Assembly: GCA_947498505.1 (NCBI GenBank)
Contig: CANMKG010000001.1
Coordinates: 744,001 to 808,000, forward strand
Source of the DNA: an uncultured Maribacter sp.
GTDB taxonomy: Bacteria > Bacteroidota > Bacteroidia > Flavobacteriales > Flavobacteriaceae
Length of the DNA: 64,000 nucleotides
Direction: 5' to 3'
Every line of letters starts with the position of its first letter. The stretch's first letter is position 1. The position numbers and the translations under genes were made by a program. Below the pieces are notes generated by a model, which saw nothing but the letters and a program-made list of their open reading frames with translations, did no database searches and was not told the DNA's origin. Of this stretch, positions 1 through 9,036 are shown one piece after another.

Positions 1-513
1 ATTATTCTCTAATCTTAGTAAAATTTCTGGAGTTGCTCCCAACCACATCCCTACTTTAGGATGATACCATATATAACAAAATGCATTATCATAAGTTCCA
101 ATCAACCTCAAAAACAAGTCTAGCGCATTTGTAGTTGTTTTTACATCCAATTTTCTGGAAAGTACTACTTTATTAAACGCACCTTTTTTAATATTTGAAA
201 TGCCTTTGTTTATTAAATTTATATGAATTTCTTTATCAGAAACATCATCGTTCAATTCTATTCTTATTAAACTGTTTTTTTCAGTCAAATAGGATACAGA
301 GAACTCTTCATCTTTCTTTAGTAAGATTGTTTTTTCTGCATCGTTAAACGGAGCAAAAACAAAGCCTTGCTCTAAAAAATCATTGATATAATGTAGCTCA
401 GCGTCATTTTGAAAAATCCCCTTTACCAAATTTTGTTTTGGCTTTTTAAACAAAACAAAAGGGAGTTCTTTATTAAGCTGGTTTTGTGCCTTTTGCACTA
501 ACTCGTTAATCAT
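1..513 (-). CDS. menF: Isochorismate synthase, N-terminal part (runs off the window)
   Basis: This is the first 171 codons of a chorismate-binding enzyme that continues beyond base 1. It would convert chorismate to isochorismate, the first step of menaquinone synthesis. Visible hallmarks are a KVVLSRK segment about residue 115 and a GxWLGATPEILL segment near the window edge, both typical of the MenF/EntC family; the catalytic C-terminal half is not visible. The ATG at 513 lies one base after the stop of the upstream hotdog thioesterase, so the two are surely cotranscribed. Because menI and menB are also present and no siderophore genes are seen, MenF is more likely than EntC. Confidence 0.85.
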   Translation of the reverse strand, partial: MINELVQKAQNQLNKELPFVLFKKPKQNLVKGIFQNDAELHYINDFLEQGFVFAPFNDAEKTILLKKDEEFSVSYLTEKNSLIRIELNDDVSDKEIHINLINKGISNIKKGAFNKVVLSRKLDVKTTTNALDLFLRLIGTYDNAFCYIWYHPKVGMWLGATPEILLRLENN

Positions 514-514
514 A

Positions 515-937
515 TTATTTTTTTGTCAAAGCAATTGTAGTAAGCTTACAAACCGAAATTAAATTGGAGTCTTCATCGGTTATTTTAATGTCCCACAATT
601 GGGTTGTACGACCCTTATGTACAATTATTGCTTTTGCAAATACATTTCCGGCTTTGACACTTTTAACATGATTTGCTGAGATTTCTATACCGCGAACAAA
701 AAAATTCTGTCCATCTAAAAAAATATAAGAGGCCATACTTCCAACACTCTCTGCCAATGCAACCATAGCACCACCATGCAAAACGCCATCAGGTTGATGC
801 ACCTTTGGAGAAACTGGCATTTTACCTATTAAAAAGTTTTCTCCAACTTCAATATATTCAATCTCCAAAGTTTCCATTAAAGTGTTTTTTGAAGCTGCGT
901 TACACACTTTAAGAATTTTATCTTTATGGTTCTCCAT
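515..937 (-). CDS. menI: Hotdog-fold thioesterase, probable 1,4-dihydroxy-2-naphthoyl-CoA hydrolase
   Basis: A 140-residue PaaI/YdiI-type hotdog thioesterase. The central segment QPDGVLHGGAMVALAESVGS holds the HGG helix-start and the catalytic Glu of the YdiI/MenI group. It would release 1,4-dihydroxy-2-naphthoate from its CoA ester after MenB. It directly precedes menF with a one-base gap, which supports a menaquinone role over general phenylacetyl-CoA thioesterase activity. The substrate is inferred from family and neighbourhood; the fold assignment is firm. Confidence 0.8.
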   Translation of the reverse strand: MENHKDKILKVCNAASKNTLMETLEIEYIEVGENFLIGKMPVSPKVHQPDGVLHGGAMVALAESVGSMASYIFLDGQNFFVRGIEISANHVKSVKAGNVFAKAIIVHKGRTTQLWDIKITDEDSNLISVCKLTTIALTKK

Positions 938-1009
938 GAATTATTTTTTGTAAAATTAAGCATTCCTTACACAATAAAAGAAGGTATATTTGATTGAAGT
1001 TTTTATTTT

Positions 1010-1645
1010 ATGAAACAAGTAAATTATACCACAACCAATACCTACGAGTCTTTAAATGAACTTACAAATACAACCAAAAATGTTTGGATTGTTTTGCACG
1101 GTATTGGTTATTTAAGTAGATATTTTATACGATATTTTGAAAGTTTATCTTCTCAAGAAAATTATATTATTGCTCCTCAGGCTCCCTCAAAATATTACCA
1201 AAATAACAATTACAAGCGTGTTGGAGCTAGTTGGCTTACAAAAGAAAACACGCCAATTGAGGTTGAAAATGTGCTAAATTATTTGGATGCAGTATTACAA
1301 AATGAGAATATAAATTCAACTCACAACTTAATTGTTTTGGGGTTTTCGCAAGGAGTATCAATCGCATCAAGATGGGTTGCTAAAAGAAAAATTAGATGCA
1401 GTAAACTAATTTTATACGCGGGTGCACTTCCTAAAGAATTAACTGTTGAAGATTTTACTCATTTGCATGAAAACAAAACTGATGTTATAAGTTTAGTTGG
1501 TGATAAAGATGAATATATTTCAGCAACAAAACTTAAAGAGGAAACAGCTAAAATGCAGAGTGTTTTTATGGGTAAGGTAAATCAAATAATTTTTGATGGA
1601 AAACACGAAATAAAGGTTGAAATATTAAATACTCTTATTGGTTAA
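1010..1645 (+). CDS. Alpha/beta hydrolase, phospholipase/carboxylesterase-like
   Basis: A 211-residue cytosolic esterase of the Abhydrolase_2 type. The oxyanion strand VLHGIG sits near residue 30, the nucleophile elbow GFSQG has Ser113, the acid is in GDKDEY and the His in GKHEI near the C terminus, so the full catalytic triad is present in the expected order. There is no signal peptide. It is divergent from menI and convergent with the next gene. The substrate cannot be told from sequence. Confidence 0.75.
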   Translation: MKQVNYTTTNTYESLNELTNTTKNVWIVLHGIGYLSRYFIRYFESLSSQENYIIAPQAPSKYYQNNNYKRVGASWLTKENTPIEVENVLNYLDAVLQNENINSTHNLIVLGFSQGVSIASRWVAKRKIRCSKLILYAGALPKELTVEDFTHLHENKTDVISLVGDKDEYISATKLKEETAKMQSVFMGKVNQIIFDGKHEIKVEILNTLIG

Positions 1646-1663
1646 AAATAAAAATATTCTAAA

Positions 1664-2596
1664 TTAATCTTCAACTAGAGTTTCTTCTGGATAGTAGGAA
1701 ATTTTTCTAGTAGTATAGGTATTATCAGGTGTTACAATTTGTTTTACCCAGTTGCCTTTTTCTTCATCATCAAATTGATGAATGTATTCTTTATTCTCTA
1801 AATTTTCGCCACTAGTAAGCTTGCTTTTGGTCAAAAAACCTTTAGTATCATATCCATATGTTGTAACATTTTCTATTGCAAATTGGTTTTCTTTCTCATT
1901 AAACCTATAAGTAGTCTTAGAGATTAACTTATCACTTTCCGTACTATAAATTGCTTCTTCCGCGGTATTGGGTTTTCCTGTAATATAATTTTTAGTTAGC
2001 ACTACTCTTTCTAACTTTTTATTCTTGTTTTTCCTTTTAGATGTTCTAACTGATTTTAAAATTATTCCATTTAAAAGGTACGATGTTGTTGCTTCTCCTT
2101 TTACATTTTTATATTCGACCAAAGTTTCATCTACTCCATTATTATTGGTTCTCACTATTTTTTTTATTGCATCATCAGAATTGTACCAATACTCATACTG
2201 ATCTAATATTTCTTTATCGTACGAGAAAATCTTTTCTGTAATTTTTTTCGTGCTAGTAGAATCTATTGTGTAAAAGTGAGCCAAGGACGTTATGGTATTG
2301 AATTGGTTATCGTGGTAGTTTTCAACACGTTTTTCAATTAAATAATTTGCATCATACTTATAGTAGGTAACGCTATAGTCATCATCGTTATAACGTGTAA
2401 CGGATTTGGTGAGTAATCCACGCTCATTAAAGTCGTATTCTTCTTTACCGTATTTTGTTACTACAATACAGGTTTTTACCTTGCCTTGTAAATCAAAATC
2501 TTTTGAAGAGAAAATAGTTATCTCTTGGGCTTTAGCAAATTTACCCCCAATTAAAAAACATCCTAATAAAATAATAGAAGCGTAGTTTTTTACCAT
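1664..2596 (-). CDS. Secreted hypothetical protein with YD-like repeats
   Basis: A 310-residue protein with a signal peptide ending FAKAQ. The rest is a series of Tyr/Asp-rich strands such as YDFNERGLL, YKYDANYLI and YGYDTKGFL, resembling the YD/RHS repeat rhythm and suggesting an extended beta structure in the periplasm or on the surface. No catalytic motif is visible. It lies downstream of dnaK on the same strand, but the dnaK terminator lies between them, so it is probably a separate unit. I do not recognise a named family. Confidence 0.7.
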   Translation of the reverse strand: MVKNYASIILLGCFLIGGKFAKAQEITIFSSKDFDLQGKVKTCIVVTKYGKEEYDFNERGLLTKSVTRYNDDDYSVTYYKYDANYLIEKRVENYHDNQFNTITSLAHFYTIDSTSTKKITEKIFSYDKEILDQYEYWYNSDDAIKKIVRTNNNGVDETLVEYKNVKGEATTSYLLNGIILKSVRTSKRKNKNKKLERVVLTKNYITGKPNTAEEAIYSTESDKLISKTTYRFNEKENQFAIENVTTYGYDTKGFLTKSKLTSGENLENKEYIHQFDDEEKGNWVKQIVTPDNTYTTRKISYYPEETLVED

Positions 2597-2640
2597 GTAG
2601 TAAATTTAGAATATAATCCTATATAACAAAAGCAAAAAGT

Positions 2641-2678
2641 ACTACAAAAAAAGAGGAACAATAATTTTGTTCCTCTTC
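2641..2678 (-). terminator. Rho-independent terminator of dnaK
   Basis: A ten-base stem (AAGAGGAACA pairing with TGTTCCTCTT) with a short AT loop, followed on the minus strand by a T run. It sits about 30 bases after the dnaK stop codon. Confidence 0.75.
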
Positions 2679-2705
2679 TGTATTTAAACTTATTTAAAGA
2701 AATAA

Positions 2706-4616
2706 TTACTTTACTTCTTCAAAGTCTACGTCCTCCACGTTATCACCTTCAGCAGCCGGTTCACCTGAAGCAGCATCACCTTCTGGTGCAGCTCCTCCTG
2801 CTTGTTGCGCTTCTGCCTGAGCTTTGTACATTTCTTCTGATGCCCCTTTCCAAGCTTCATTAATTTTCTCTAAAGCAGGTGTAATAACAGCTAAATCTTT
2901 AGTTTCGTAAGCTTTCTTCAATTCTTCTAAAGCCTCTTCTACTGGTTTTTTGTTTCCTTCAGAAATTTTATCTCCAAATTCACTTAACTGCTTTTCCGTT
3001 TGGAAAATCATGCTATCTGCTTCATTCAATTTATCAGCAGTTTCTTTAGCTTGCTTATCCGCTTCAGCATTTGCCTCAGCTTCAGCTTTCATTTTCTCAA
3101 TTTCTTCTTCTGTTAAACCAGATGAAGCTTCAATTCTAATATCTTGAGTCTTATTTGTAGCTTTATCCGTAGCAGATACTTTAATAATACCGTTAGCATC
3201 AATATCAAAAGTTACTTCAATTTGAGGTGTTCCTCTTTGTGCAGGAGGAATACCATCTAAATGGAAACGACCAATTGTTTTATTGTCTGCTGCCATTGCT
3301 CTTTCTCCCTGCAAAACATGTATCTCAACAGAAGGCTGATTGTCAGCAGCAGTAGAGAATACTTGTGATTTTTTAGTAGGAATCGTGGTATTAGCTTCAA
3401 TTAATTTCGTAAAAACGTTACCCATAGTTTCAATACCAAGAGATAAAGGTGTTACATCTAATAACAATACGTCTTTAACGTCTCCTGTTAATACTCCTCC
3501 TTGAATTGCTGCACCAACCGCAACAACTTCATCTGGGTTAACTCCTTTTGAAGGTTTTTTTCCAAAGAATTTTTCAACAGCCTCTTGAACTGCTGGAATT
3601 CTAGTAGACCCACCAACTAAGATAATTTCATCAATATCACTTTTTGATAAACCAGCATTTTTAAGTGCTGTTTCACAAGGCTCAATAGTACGTTTAACTA
3701 AATCAGCAATTAACTGCTCAAATTTAGCTCTTGTTAATGAACGTACTAAGTGCTTAGGACCTGTAGCAGTAGCAGTAACATACGGCAAGTTAATTTCTGT
3801 TTGTGCAGAAGCTGATAATTCAATTTTAGCCTTTTCAGCAGCTTCTCTTAAACGTTGTAAAGCCATTGCATCATCACGTAAATCAATACTTTCCTCAGCT
3901 TTAAACTCTTCTGCTAACCAATCAATAATTTTTTGATCAACGTCATCACCACCTAAATGTGTATCTCCATCAGTTGCAAGTACTTCAAAAACACCATCTC
4001 CTAATTCTAGTATAGAAACATCGTGTGTACCTCCACCAAAGTCAAAAACAACAATTTTTTGATCGGTATCTTTTTTATCCATACCGTACGCTAAAGAAGC
4101 AGCAGTAGGCTCATTAATAATACGCTCAACGGTTAAACCAGCAATCTCACCAGCTTCTTTTGTTGCTTGTCTTTGTGCATCATTAAAATATGCAGGAACG
4201 GTAATTACTGCTCTAGATACATCTTGACCTAAATAGTCTTCTGCAGTTTTCTTCATTTTCTGAAGAATCATAGCAGATAATTCTTGAGGAGTATATAAAC
4301 GACCATCAATATCTACTCTAGGCGTGTCATTATCTCCTTTTACAACATTATAAGGAACGCGATTAGCTTCCTTTTGAGATTCTGAGTATTTGTTACCCAT
4401 GAATCTTTTTATAGAATAAATAGTTTTATGAGGATTAGTAACGGCCTGTCTTTTAGCAGGATCACCAACCTTAATTTCTCCGCCTTCAACAAACGCAATT
4501 ACCGAAGGAGTAGTTCTTTTTCCTTCAGCATTTGGTATAACCACTGGCTCATTACCTTCCATTACGGATACACAAGAGTTGGTTGTTCCCAAATCGATAC
4601 CTATAATTTTACTCAT
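2706..4616 (-). CDS. dnaK: Molecular chaperone DnaK (Hsp70)
   Basis: 636 residues, the normal DnaK length. The ATP-binding start [14 protein letters not shown], the phosphate-2 loop ([11 protein letters not shown]), the adenosine motif [10 protein letters not shown], the linker [15 protein letters not shown] and the substrate-binding domain follow in order. The C-terminal tail is Ala/Glu-rich and ends VDFEEVK. It binds unfolded peptides and cycles with DnaJ and GrpE, neither of which is in the window; it stands as a single-gene unit with its own terminator. The Phe of the usual GGGTFD is His here. Confidence 0.98.
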   Translation of the reverse strand: MSKIIGIDLGTTNSCVSVMEGNEPVVIPNAEGKRTTPSVIAFVEGGEIKVGDPAKRQAVTNPHKTIYSIKRFMGNKYSESQKEANRVPYNVVKGDNDTPRVDIDGRLYTPQELSAMILQKMKKTAEDYLGQDVSRAVITVPAYFNDAQRQATKEAGEIAGLTVERIINEPTAASLAYGMDKKDTDQKIVVFDFGGGTHDVSILELGDGVFEVLATDGDTHLGGDDVDQKIIDWLAEEFKAEESIDLRDDAMALQRLREAAEKAKIELSASAQTEINLPYVTATATGPKHLVRSLTRAKFEQLIADLVKRTIEPCETALKNAGLSKSDIDEIILVGGSTRIPAVQEAVEKFFGKKPSKGVNPDEVVAVGAAIQGGVLTGDVKDVLLLDVTPLSLGIETMGNVFTKLIEANTTIPTKKSQVFSTAADNQPSVEIHVLQGERAMAADNKTIGRFHLDGIPPAQRGTPQIEVTFDIDANGIIKVSATDKATNKTQDIRIEASSGLTEEEIEKMKAEAEANAEADKQAKETADKLNEADSMIFQTEKQLSEFGDKISEGNKKPVEEALEELKKAYETKDLAVITPALEKINEAWKGASEEMYKAQAEAQQAGGAAPEGDAASGEPAAEGDNVEDVDFEEVK

Positions 4617-4926
4617 CTTATATATTTTAAAGTATTAAAATTCATTTTAGTCAGTATGGGAATGACAAACAATATGCCAAGGAAAAAAAACTGACAGGAT
4701 GTCATTTTTAAAGATATGTACCCAAAATACTTGCCATTAACCGTCATACTTACCGAAATAATGTCTTTTATCATGAATTAAGGTATGTACTAATAAGAAA
4801 GAAAAACCTATCCATTGTATTCTTAATCGTTTTTACCATACTTTTAACGGATTTTTTAACAAAAAACAAAGTAAACATTTATTTTAACCGATTGATTTTA
4901 AGTACTATTAAGTAATCTCACATACA
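4617..4926. other. 310-base gap between dnaK and the cytochrome gene
   Basis: Divergent promoter region. The dnaK side holds a short palindrome and a GG/TG-spaced sigma-54-like box (listed separately). The half near the cytochrome gene is plain AT-rich DNA in which I see no gene or strong repeat. Confidence 0.6.
4663..4704 (-). promoter_or_regulatory. Candidate dnaK promoter with upstream palindrome
   Basis: Reading toward dnaK, the perfect inverted repeat TGACA-tcc-TGTCA (4692-4704) is followed by a T run and then TTGGCATATTGTTTGTC (ending near 4663). The latter resembles a sigma-54 -24/-12 element (GG about ten bases before a TTG), although the -12 GC is not perfect. It ends 47 bases before the ATG. 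A heat-shock regulator site is a guess; the palindrome itself is certain. Confidence 0.35.
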
Positions 4927-6354
4927 TTGAAAACATATTTATTTACACTACTTCTATTATCTATATTATTAAGCTCATGTTCTGGAGACAGTATAAATGA
5001 AGCTATTATAGATATCCCAGAAGAAGAGTCATTAGTTATTAAAAGTTCACCCATATCTGCTCCAATACAACGCACAGGTGACCCTGTAAAGGGAAAAGAA
5101 TACTTATTCTCTGGAGATTATATGAGTTCGGGAATACCTTATAATGCGTATGTTTTTGTGAATGGCGAAAACACAGATAATTTACTTAATAGAACTGGAG
5201 ATAACGCTATAATAAATCATGATTACACAGCATTTAATACACCTAACGGGGCAAAAGTTGTTGCTCCTAATTGTTTGAGTTGTCACTCCTCTCTATTAAA
5301 TAATGACTTTATTGTTGGCCTTGGTGACCATAATTCAAACTTTACAAGTAATAGAGCAAATGAAGTGTCTTTATTAAACACAGCCATAATTAATGTATAT
5401 GGTCAGGATAGTAAAGAGTGGGATGCTTACGACCAATTTAGAAAAAGTATTACTGCAATAGGACCCAAAACTATAATGGCAAGTAAAGGAGTAAATCCTG
5501 CCAATAAAATTGCAGAGGTATTAATTTCGCATAGAAATAAAGAAACTTTAGAATGGCTAGATGAACCTAACGTTGTGTTTCCTGATGAAGTACTACCTGC
5601 TGATGTTCCAGCTTGGTGGTTACTTAAAAAGAAAAATGCCATGTTTAGCACGGCTATTGGAAGGTTAGACTTTTGCAAATCATTTATTGGAGCTAGCCTG
5701 TTAACATTAAGTGATGCTACCAAAGCCGCTGAGGTAGATGAAAAAATGGTTGATGTTTTAGCTTACATTCAAAGCCTTGAAGCTCCTAAATATCCTTTTG
5801 CTATTGATGCAGAAAAAGCGAATACCGGTAAAGCACTATTCGAAAATAACTGCTCTACATGTCATGGAACTTACGGAGATAATGAAACTTACCCTAACCT
5901 ATTGGTAGCTTTGGAAAGTGTTGAAACTGATCCAGAACTCTCTAACCATTATGCCGCTACCACTGAACAGAATAACTATTTTATGGATTGGTTTAATACT
6001 GGTTGGTTTGGTTCTACGCAAAATCCCTTGCAAATTAAATCTGAAGAAGGTTATATAGCACCTCCTCTTGACGGCATTTGGGCTTCTGCTCCTTATTTTC
6101 ATAATGCTTCAGTTCCTACCCTGGCTCATGTGCTCAATAGTAAAAACAGACCTGAGTTTTGGTCAAGAACTTTTATTTCTACAGATTATGATACCAGTGA
6201 AGTTGGTTGGAATTACAACGTAGAAACTTCTCAAGAAAATGTAAACACCTACAATACCACATTAAAAGGTTACGGAAATGGTGGTCATAGATTTGGTGAT
6301 GCTTTTAGTTCAGAAGAAAGAGAAGCTGTCTTAGAGTACCTAAAAACACTATAG
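4927..6354 (+). CDS. Di-heme cytochrome c lipoprotein, cytochrome c peroxidase/RoxA-like
   Basis: 475 residues. The start is a TTG; no in-frame ATG fits the signal peptide better. A lipoprotein signal ends in LLSSC. Two haem-binding motifs are visible, CLSCH at residues 116-120 and CSTCH at 309-313. The C-terminal segment APPLDGIWASAPYFHNASVP is the hallmark of the di-haem peroxidase/rubber-oxygenase-like superfamily. It should be an exported electron-transfer or peroxide-reducing protein anchored in a membrane. It is monocistronic. The electron partner and substrate are unknown. Confidence 0.8.
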   Translation: MKTYLFTLLLLSILLSSCSGDSINEAIIDIPEEESLVIKSSPISAPIQRTGDPVKGKEYLFSGDYMSSGIPYNAYVFVNGENTDNLLNRTGDNAIINHDYTAFNTPNGAKVVAPNCLSCHSSLLNNDFIVGLGDHNSNFTSNRANEVSLLNTAIINVYGQDSKEWDAYDQFRKSITAIGPKTIMASKGVNPANKIAEVLISHRNKETLEWLDEPNVVFPDEVLPADVPAWWLLKKKNAMFSTAIGRLDFCKSFIGASLLTLSDATKAAEVDEKMVDVLAYIQSLEAPKYPFAIDAEKANTGKALFENNCSTCHGTYGDNETYPNLLVALESVETDPELSNHYAATTEQNNYFMDWFNTGWFGSTQNPLQIKSEEGYIAPPLDGIWASAPYFHNASVPTLAHVLNSKNRPEFWSRTFISTDYDTSEVGWNYNVETSQENVNTYNTTLKGYGNGGHRFGDAFSSEEREAVLEYLKTL

Positions 6355-6508
6355 TTAGCAGCCTCTACTCCACTTTTAGTGTCACAAGTTTGTGTTAAAA
6401 AAAACACAAATAGTACCTTTTATTACATAGTACTGTAACAAAAATAGTTCTCCATCGTCTTCTATATATAAAACAAAATTATTTACATCAATTTAAAAAC
6501 ATACAATT

Positions 6509-6622
6509 ATGAGAACTTTTATTAGAAACACCCCGACGGAATCAAGGAGAAATTCATTCTTTTCTAAATTTAGAAACAGTAAAAGAGTGCAATGGGCAGA
6601 AGTAAGACACTATACCCATTAA
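6509..6622 (+). CDS. Basic 37-residue microprotein, copy 1
   Basis: A small ORF starting MRTFIRN and ending RHYTH, strongly basic (nine Arg/Lys against two Glu). It is evidently real because a second ORF of exactly the same length, 147 bases downstream, encodes a protein identical at 20 of 37 positions, including MRTF at the start and KRVQW-x-E-x-R-x-Y at the end. No signal peptide or membrane segment. The short leader upstream of the ATG is also conserved between the copies. The function is unknown to me. Confidence 0.6.
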   Translation: MRTFIRNTPTESRRNSFFSKFRNSKRVQWAEVRHYTH

Positions 6623-6655
6623 TTTAAAGTATACATCAATCTTAAAAAACAAATC

Positions 6656-6769
6656 ATGAGAACTTTTAACAAGCAGTTACCAACATCTTCTAGAAAGTAT
6701 ATATTCTTATCAAATTTTAAGAATACTAAAAGAGTACAATGGTCAGAGTCAAGAAATTATAGCTATTAG
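6656..6769 (+). CDS. Basic 37-residue microprotein, copy 2
   Basis: Tandem paralogue of the preceding microprotein: same length, same MRTF start, same KRVQW-x-E-x-R-x-Y tail, different bases at many third codon positions, so the protein is under selection rather than the DNA being a fresh copy. It is followed 20 bases later by a strong terminator, making the two genes one small transcription unit. Net charge about +7. The function is unknown; nucleic-acid or ribosome binding would fit the charge but is only a guess. Confidence 0.6.
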   Translation: MRTFNKQLPTSSRKYIFLSNFKNTKRVQWSESRNYSY

Positions 6770-6788
6770 TTGGCTATAGTTTAAAAAC

Positions 6789-6828
6789 AAAAAAAGGGAT
6801 GCGGCTTAATCAACCACATCCCTTTTTT
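6789..6828. terminator. Bidirectional terminator
   Basis: An A-run, then GGGATG paired with CATCCC across a short loop, then a T-run. It serves the microprotein pair on the plus strand and the convergent lipoprotein gene on the minus strand. Confidence 0.75.
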
Positions 6829-6844
6829 GTTTGTATAAATTGTA

Positions 6845-7657
6845 CTATTCTTCTATAACAATTTCTTGTTCTGTTCCATCAGGATATGTCAAGGTCGCCT
6901 TATCATCACATTCTCCTGCACCAAAATCAACAGTTACTGCTAGGCCATTTTTATTAACATCCATAGTTCCTTCGCTTACATAACTACACGCTAAATTTGA
7001 TTTAAGAGCTTTGGTTACATTTACAGAATACGTGTCCGCTCCAACTTTAAGTGTCCAATTACCTTCTACAGAAAAAATATTTTCTTCTAGAGTTTGACCA
7101 AAAGCAATTCCAACAGTTTTTGTTCCTGTCTCTATTACTTCCGTATCATCTTCTAATATTACAGTTAAATCACTGGTAACATTAAAATTAATTGTGCTGC
7201 TCATTTGGTCAGAAGAAATAACCATGCTTCGTGATCCATTTATTTTAATAGCTCCAACATAAAAATCATTATACGTTACTGTAAAAGCAGATTCTTCTAA
7301 TCCTACTGCATAAACTACTGTTAATGTACCGTTGACATCACTTGTTCCGTTTAACACACAATTGTTAAAGGTTAAAACAAAACCTGTTTCCGAATATACA
7401 GCATCATAACAGGTATCGGTAGTTTCTTTTGAAGCTTTGCCGGCCGTTCCTTTATTAATAAAAACGTTATTGATAACATTATCTGCGATACCAGATACAT
7501 TGTCCGTTTCTAAGATGGTTTTTAAATCTGTTTTATCTAATGTTTGTTCTTGTTCTAGGTCAATGGCATTTTTTTCATCCTCGCTGCAACTTGCTACAAA
7601 AATTGCCAAAAAAGCAACTAATAAAATTTTTGAATTAAAAAAGCTAAGTTTCTTCAT
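6845..7657 (-). CDS. Hypothetical lipoprotein
   Basis: 270 residues when started at the ATG at 7657, which gives the lipoprotein signal MKKLSFFNSKILLVAFLAIFVASC. A longer reading from 7804 would run into the divergent GntR gene and hide the signal, so I reject it. The mature part is beta-rich, with repeated Thr/Val strands and two Cys near C-terminal positions, and looks like an extracellular beta-sandwich. No enzyme motif is seen. It is divergent from a GntR regulator and may be its target. Confidence 0.7.
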   Translation of the reverse strand: MKKLSFFNSKILLVAFLAIFVASCSEDEKNAIDLEQEQTLDKTDLKTILETDNVSGIADNVINNVFINKGTAGKASKETTDTCYDAVYSETGFVLTFNNCVLNGTSDVNGTLTVVYAVGLEESAFTVTYNDFYVGAIKINGSRSMVISSDQMSSTINFNVTSDLTVILEDDTEVIETGTKTVGIAFGQTLEENIFSVEGNWTLKVGADTYSVNVTKALKSNLACSYVSEGTMDVNKNGLAVTVDFGAGECDDKATLTYPDGTEQEIVIEE

Positions 7658-7759
7658 GTTGTATAATATTGGGTTATAAATCAATAAATGAAACGTGTTT
7701 TGGATTCTTTTAGTATTCCAAATCTGGTGTTTTAGACAAAAGCAGCTGTATTTATCTAA

Positions 7760-7773
7760 AATCGTATACGATT
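7760..7773. promoter_or_regulatory. Perfect 14-bp palindrome, probable GntR/FCD operator
   Basis: AATCGTATACGATT is a perfect inverted repeat centred on GTATAC, the kind of site bound by FadR-group regulators. It ends 15 bases before the ATG of the GntR gene and about 100 bases upstream of the divergent lipoprotein start, so autoregulation and possibly control of both genes are likely. Confidence 0.6.
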
Positions 7774-7788
7774 GACTATATTTGAAGC

Positions 7789-8424
7789 ATGCAACAACAA
7801 TCAAGCCTAAGAGATAGTGTACGTAAACACCTTTTAAAAAAGGTTCGTCTGGGAAAATTAAAAATTGGAAACACTATTAATTTAGCTGCATTATCCAGAG
7901 AATTAAACGTTAGTGTTACCCCAATCCGAGAAGCGTTAACTCAATTACAACAATCACACATTATAGAGGCTGTTCCTAATAGAGGATTTATTATTGCAAA
8001 GTTAAATTCAAAAGAAGCACATGATTTATATGATTTAGTTGCCAATTTAGAGGTACTTGCCATAGAAAATTCCGTTTTTGAGGAAATGCACATTGAGGAG
8101 CTAAAAAAGCAACATGCTGTTTTTGAAAATGCTCAAAATGCTATAGATCGTATTAATGCTGATATGCATTTTCATTTTTTGTTAACTAAAGAATATAAAA
8201 ATGATATTGTACAACGCATTTTAAGTGACTTAAAGGCTAGAATTTTTTTCTACGAACAAGCAATTATGTCTGACGATTCTTTTTACAATAAAGCTGACAA
8301 TCAGCATGAATCCATTATTTCTGCAATTGAAGATGACAATGTGCCTACAGCCTCATTGTTATTAAAAATGAATTGGATGTTAATTTTAAATTATATTCAA
8401 AAAAAACTATCTGAAGGTGTTTAA
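7789..8424 (+). CDS. GntR-family regulator with FCD effector domain
   Basis: 211 residues. The N-terminal winged helix (about 5-70) has the GntR signature LSRELNVSVTPIREALTQL. The C-terminal FCD all-helical domain keeps likely metal ligands in ADMHFHFLL and in NQHESI. FCD regulators sense small carboxylates or sugar acids; the ligand here is unknown. A perfect palindrome just upstream of its start is the likely operator. It is convergent with the ECF-associated membrane gene, with only seven bases between the stops. Confidence 0.88.
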   Translation: MQQQSSLRDSVRKHLLKKVRLGKLKIGNTINLAALSRELNVSVTPIREALTQLQQSHIIEAVPNRGFIIAKLNSKEAHDLYDLVANLEVLAIENSVFEEMHIEELKKQHAVFENAQNAIDRINADMHFHFLLTKEYKNDIVQRILSDLKARIFFYEQAIMSDDSFYNKADNQHESIISAIEDDNVPTASLLLKMNWMLILNYIQKKLSEGV

Positions 8425-8431
8425 CCCTCTC

Positions 8432-9031
8432 CTATTCTAGTTCTTTGATTACATTCTCTGCTCCTGTAATAATTTTTTTATAAGAACGATAACCCCACCT
8501 GGCAAAGAAAAACAGCCCAACTAATACCACAATTATCAGAATATAGAAAGAAGCTCCTTTATCTGATAGAACTAAATTTTTATTGCCAATAATTTTAGTA
8601 GCTAGAGGTAAAGTGATAAAAAAGTAAACAAAACTTAAAACTAAATTTATTTTCTGAATTAATAATAACTTATTTTTTGTTTTAGTGTATTGAATTAAAG
8701 TCTCTTTATATGTATTAGAAATTATATCGAGGTTTCTTATTTTAGACAATAAGCGTAATACAACTACGGGTAGTATTACTAAAAAGATTAAGGTGAAAAT
8801 CCCACACCCAATTAAGAAAGGAGTGTCTAGTTTTTTAAAATTTATAATTAGTAAAAGTGCTACCGCAAAACATATTACTGCTCCAATGGTCTCGAACAAT
8901 GATATTTTATTAAACTTTTTGGCGTATTTATCTTGAGTCATTTTCATAATAATATCATTAGTAAGTTTTTTTTGATTTTCTAACTCCGTACTCATTTGCA
9001 ACCATGTTGCTTGTAGTTCTTCTAGTTCCAT
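8432..9031 (-). CDS. Membrane protein partnered with ECF sigma factor
   Basis: 199 residues with a cytoplasmic helical N terminus (ELQATWLQMSTELENQKKL), two hydrophobic helices near 50-95 and two near 130-190. It follows an ECF sigma gene by five bases. Such small four-helix membrane proteins occur next to ECF factors in Bacteroidota, and the N terminus could bind the sigma factor, so an anti-sigma role is plausible. No classical zinc anti-sigma HxxxCxxC motif is visible. Confidence 0.7.
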   Translation of the reverse strand: MELEELQATWLQMSTELENQKKLTNDIIMKMTQDKYAKKFNKISLFETIGAVICFAVALLLIINFKKLDTPFLIGCGIFTLIFLVILPVVVLRLLSKIRNLDIISNTYKETLIQYTKTKNKLLLIQKINLVLSFVYFFITLPLATKIIGNKNLVLSDKGASFYILIIVVLVGLFFFARWGYRSYKKIITGAENVIKELE

Positions 9032-9036
9032 GATTA

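Noticed and set aside
5427-6102. Minus-strand frames inside the cytochrome gene
   Set aside because: Shadow frames of a gene with two haem motifs and a consistent lipoprotein signal; no start or motif of their own.
6389-6410. Hairpin TTTGTGTT/AACACAAA after the cytochrome gene
   Set aside because: The stem is weak and no T run follows, so I do not call it a terminator.
7658-7804. Longer N terminus of the lipoprotein gene (start at 7804)
   Set aside because: It would overlap the divergent GntR start and bury the lipoprotein signal peptide that begins at 7657.
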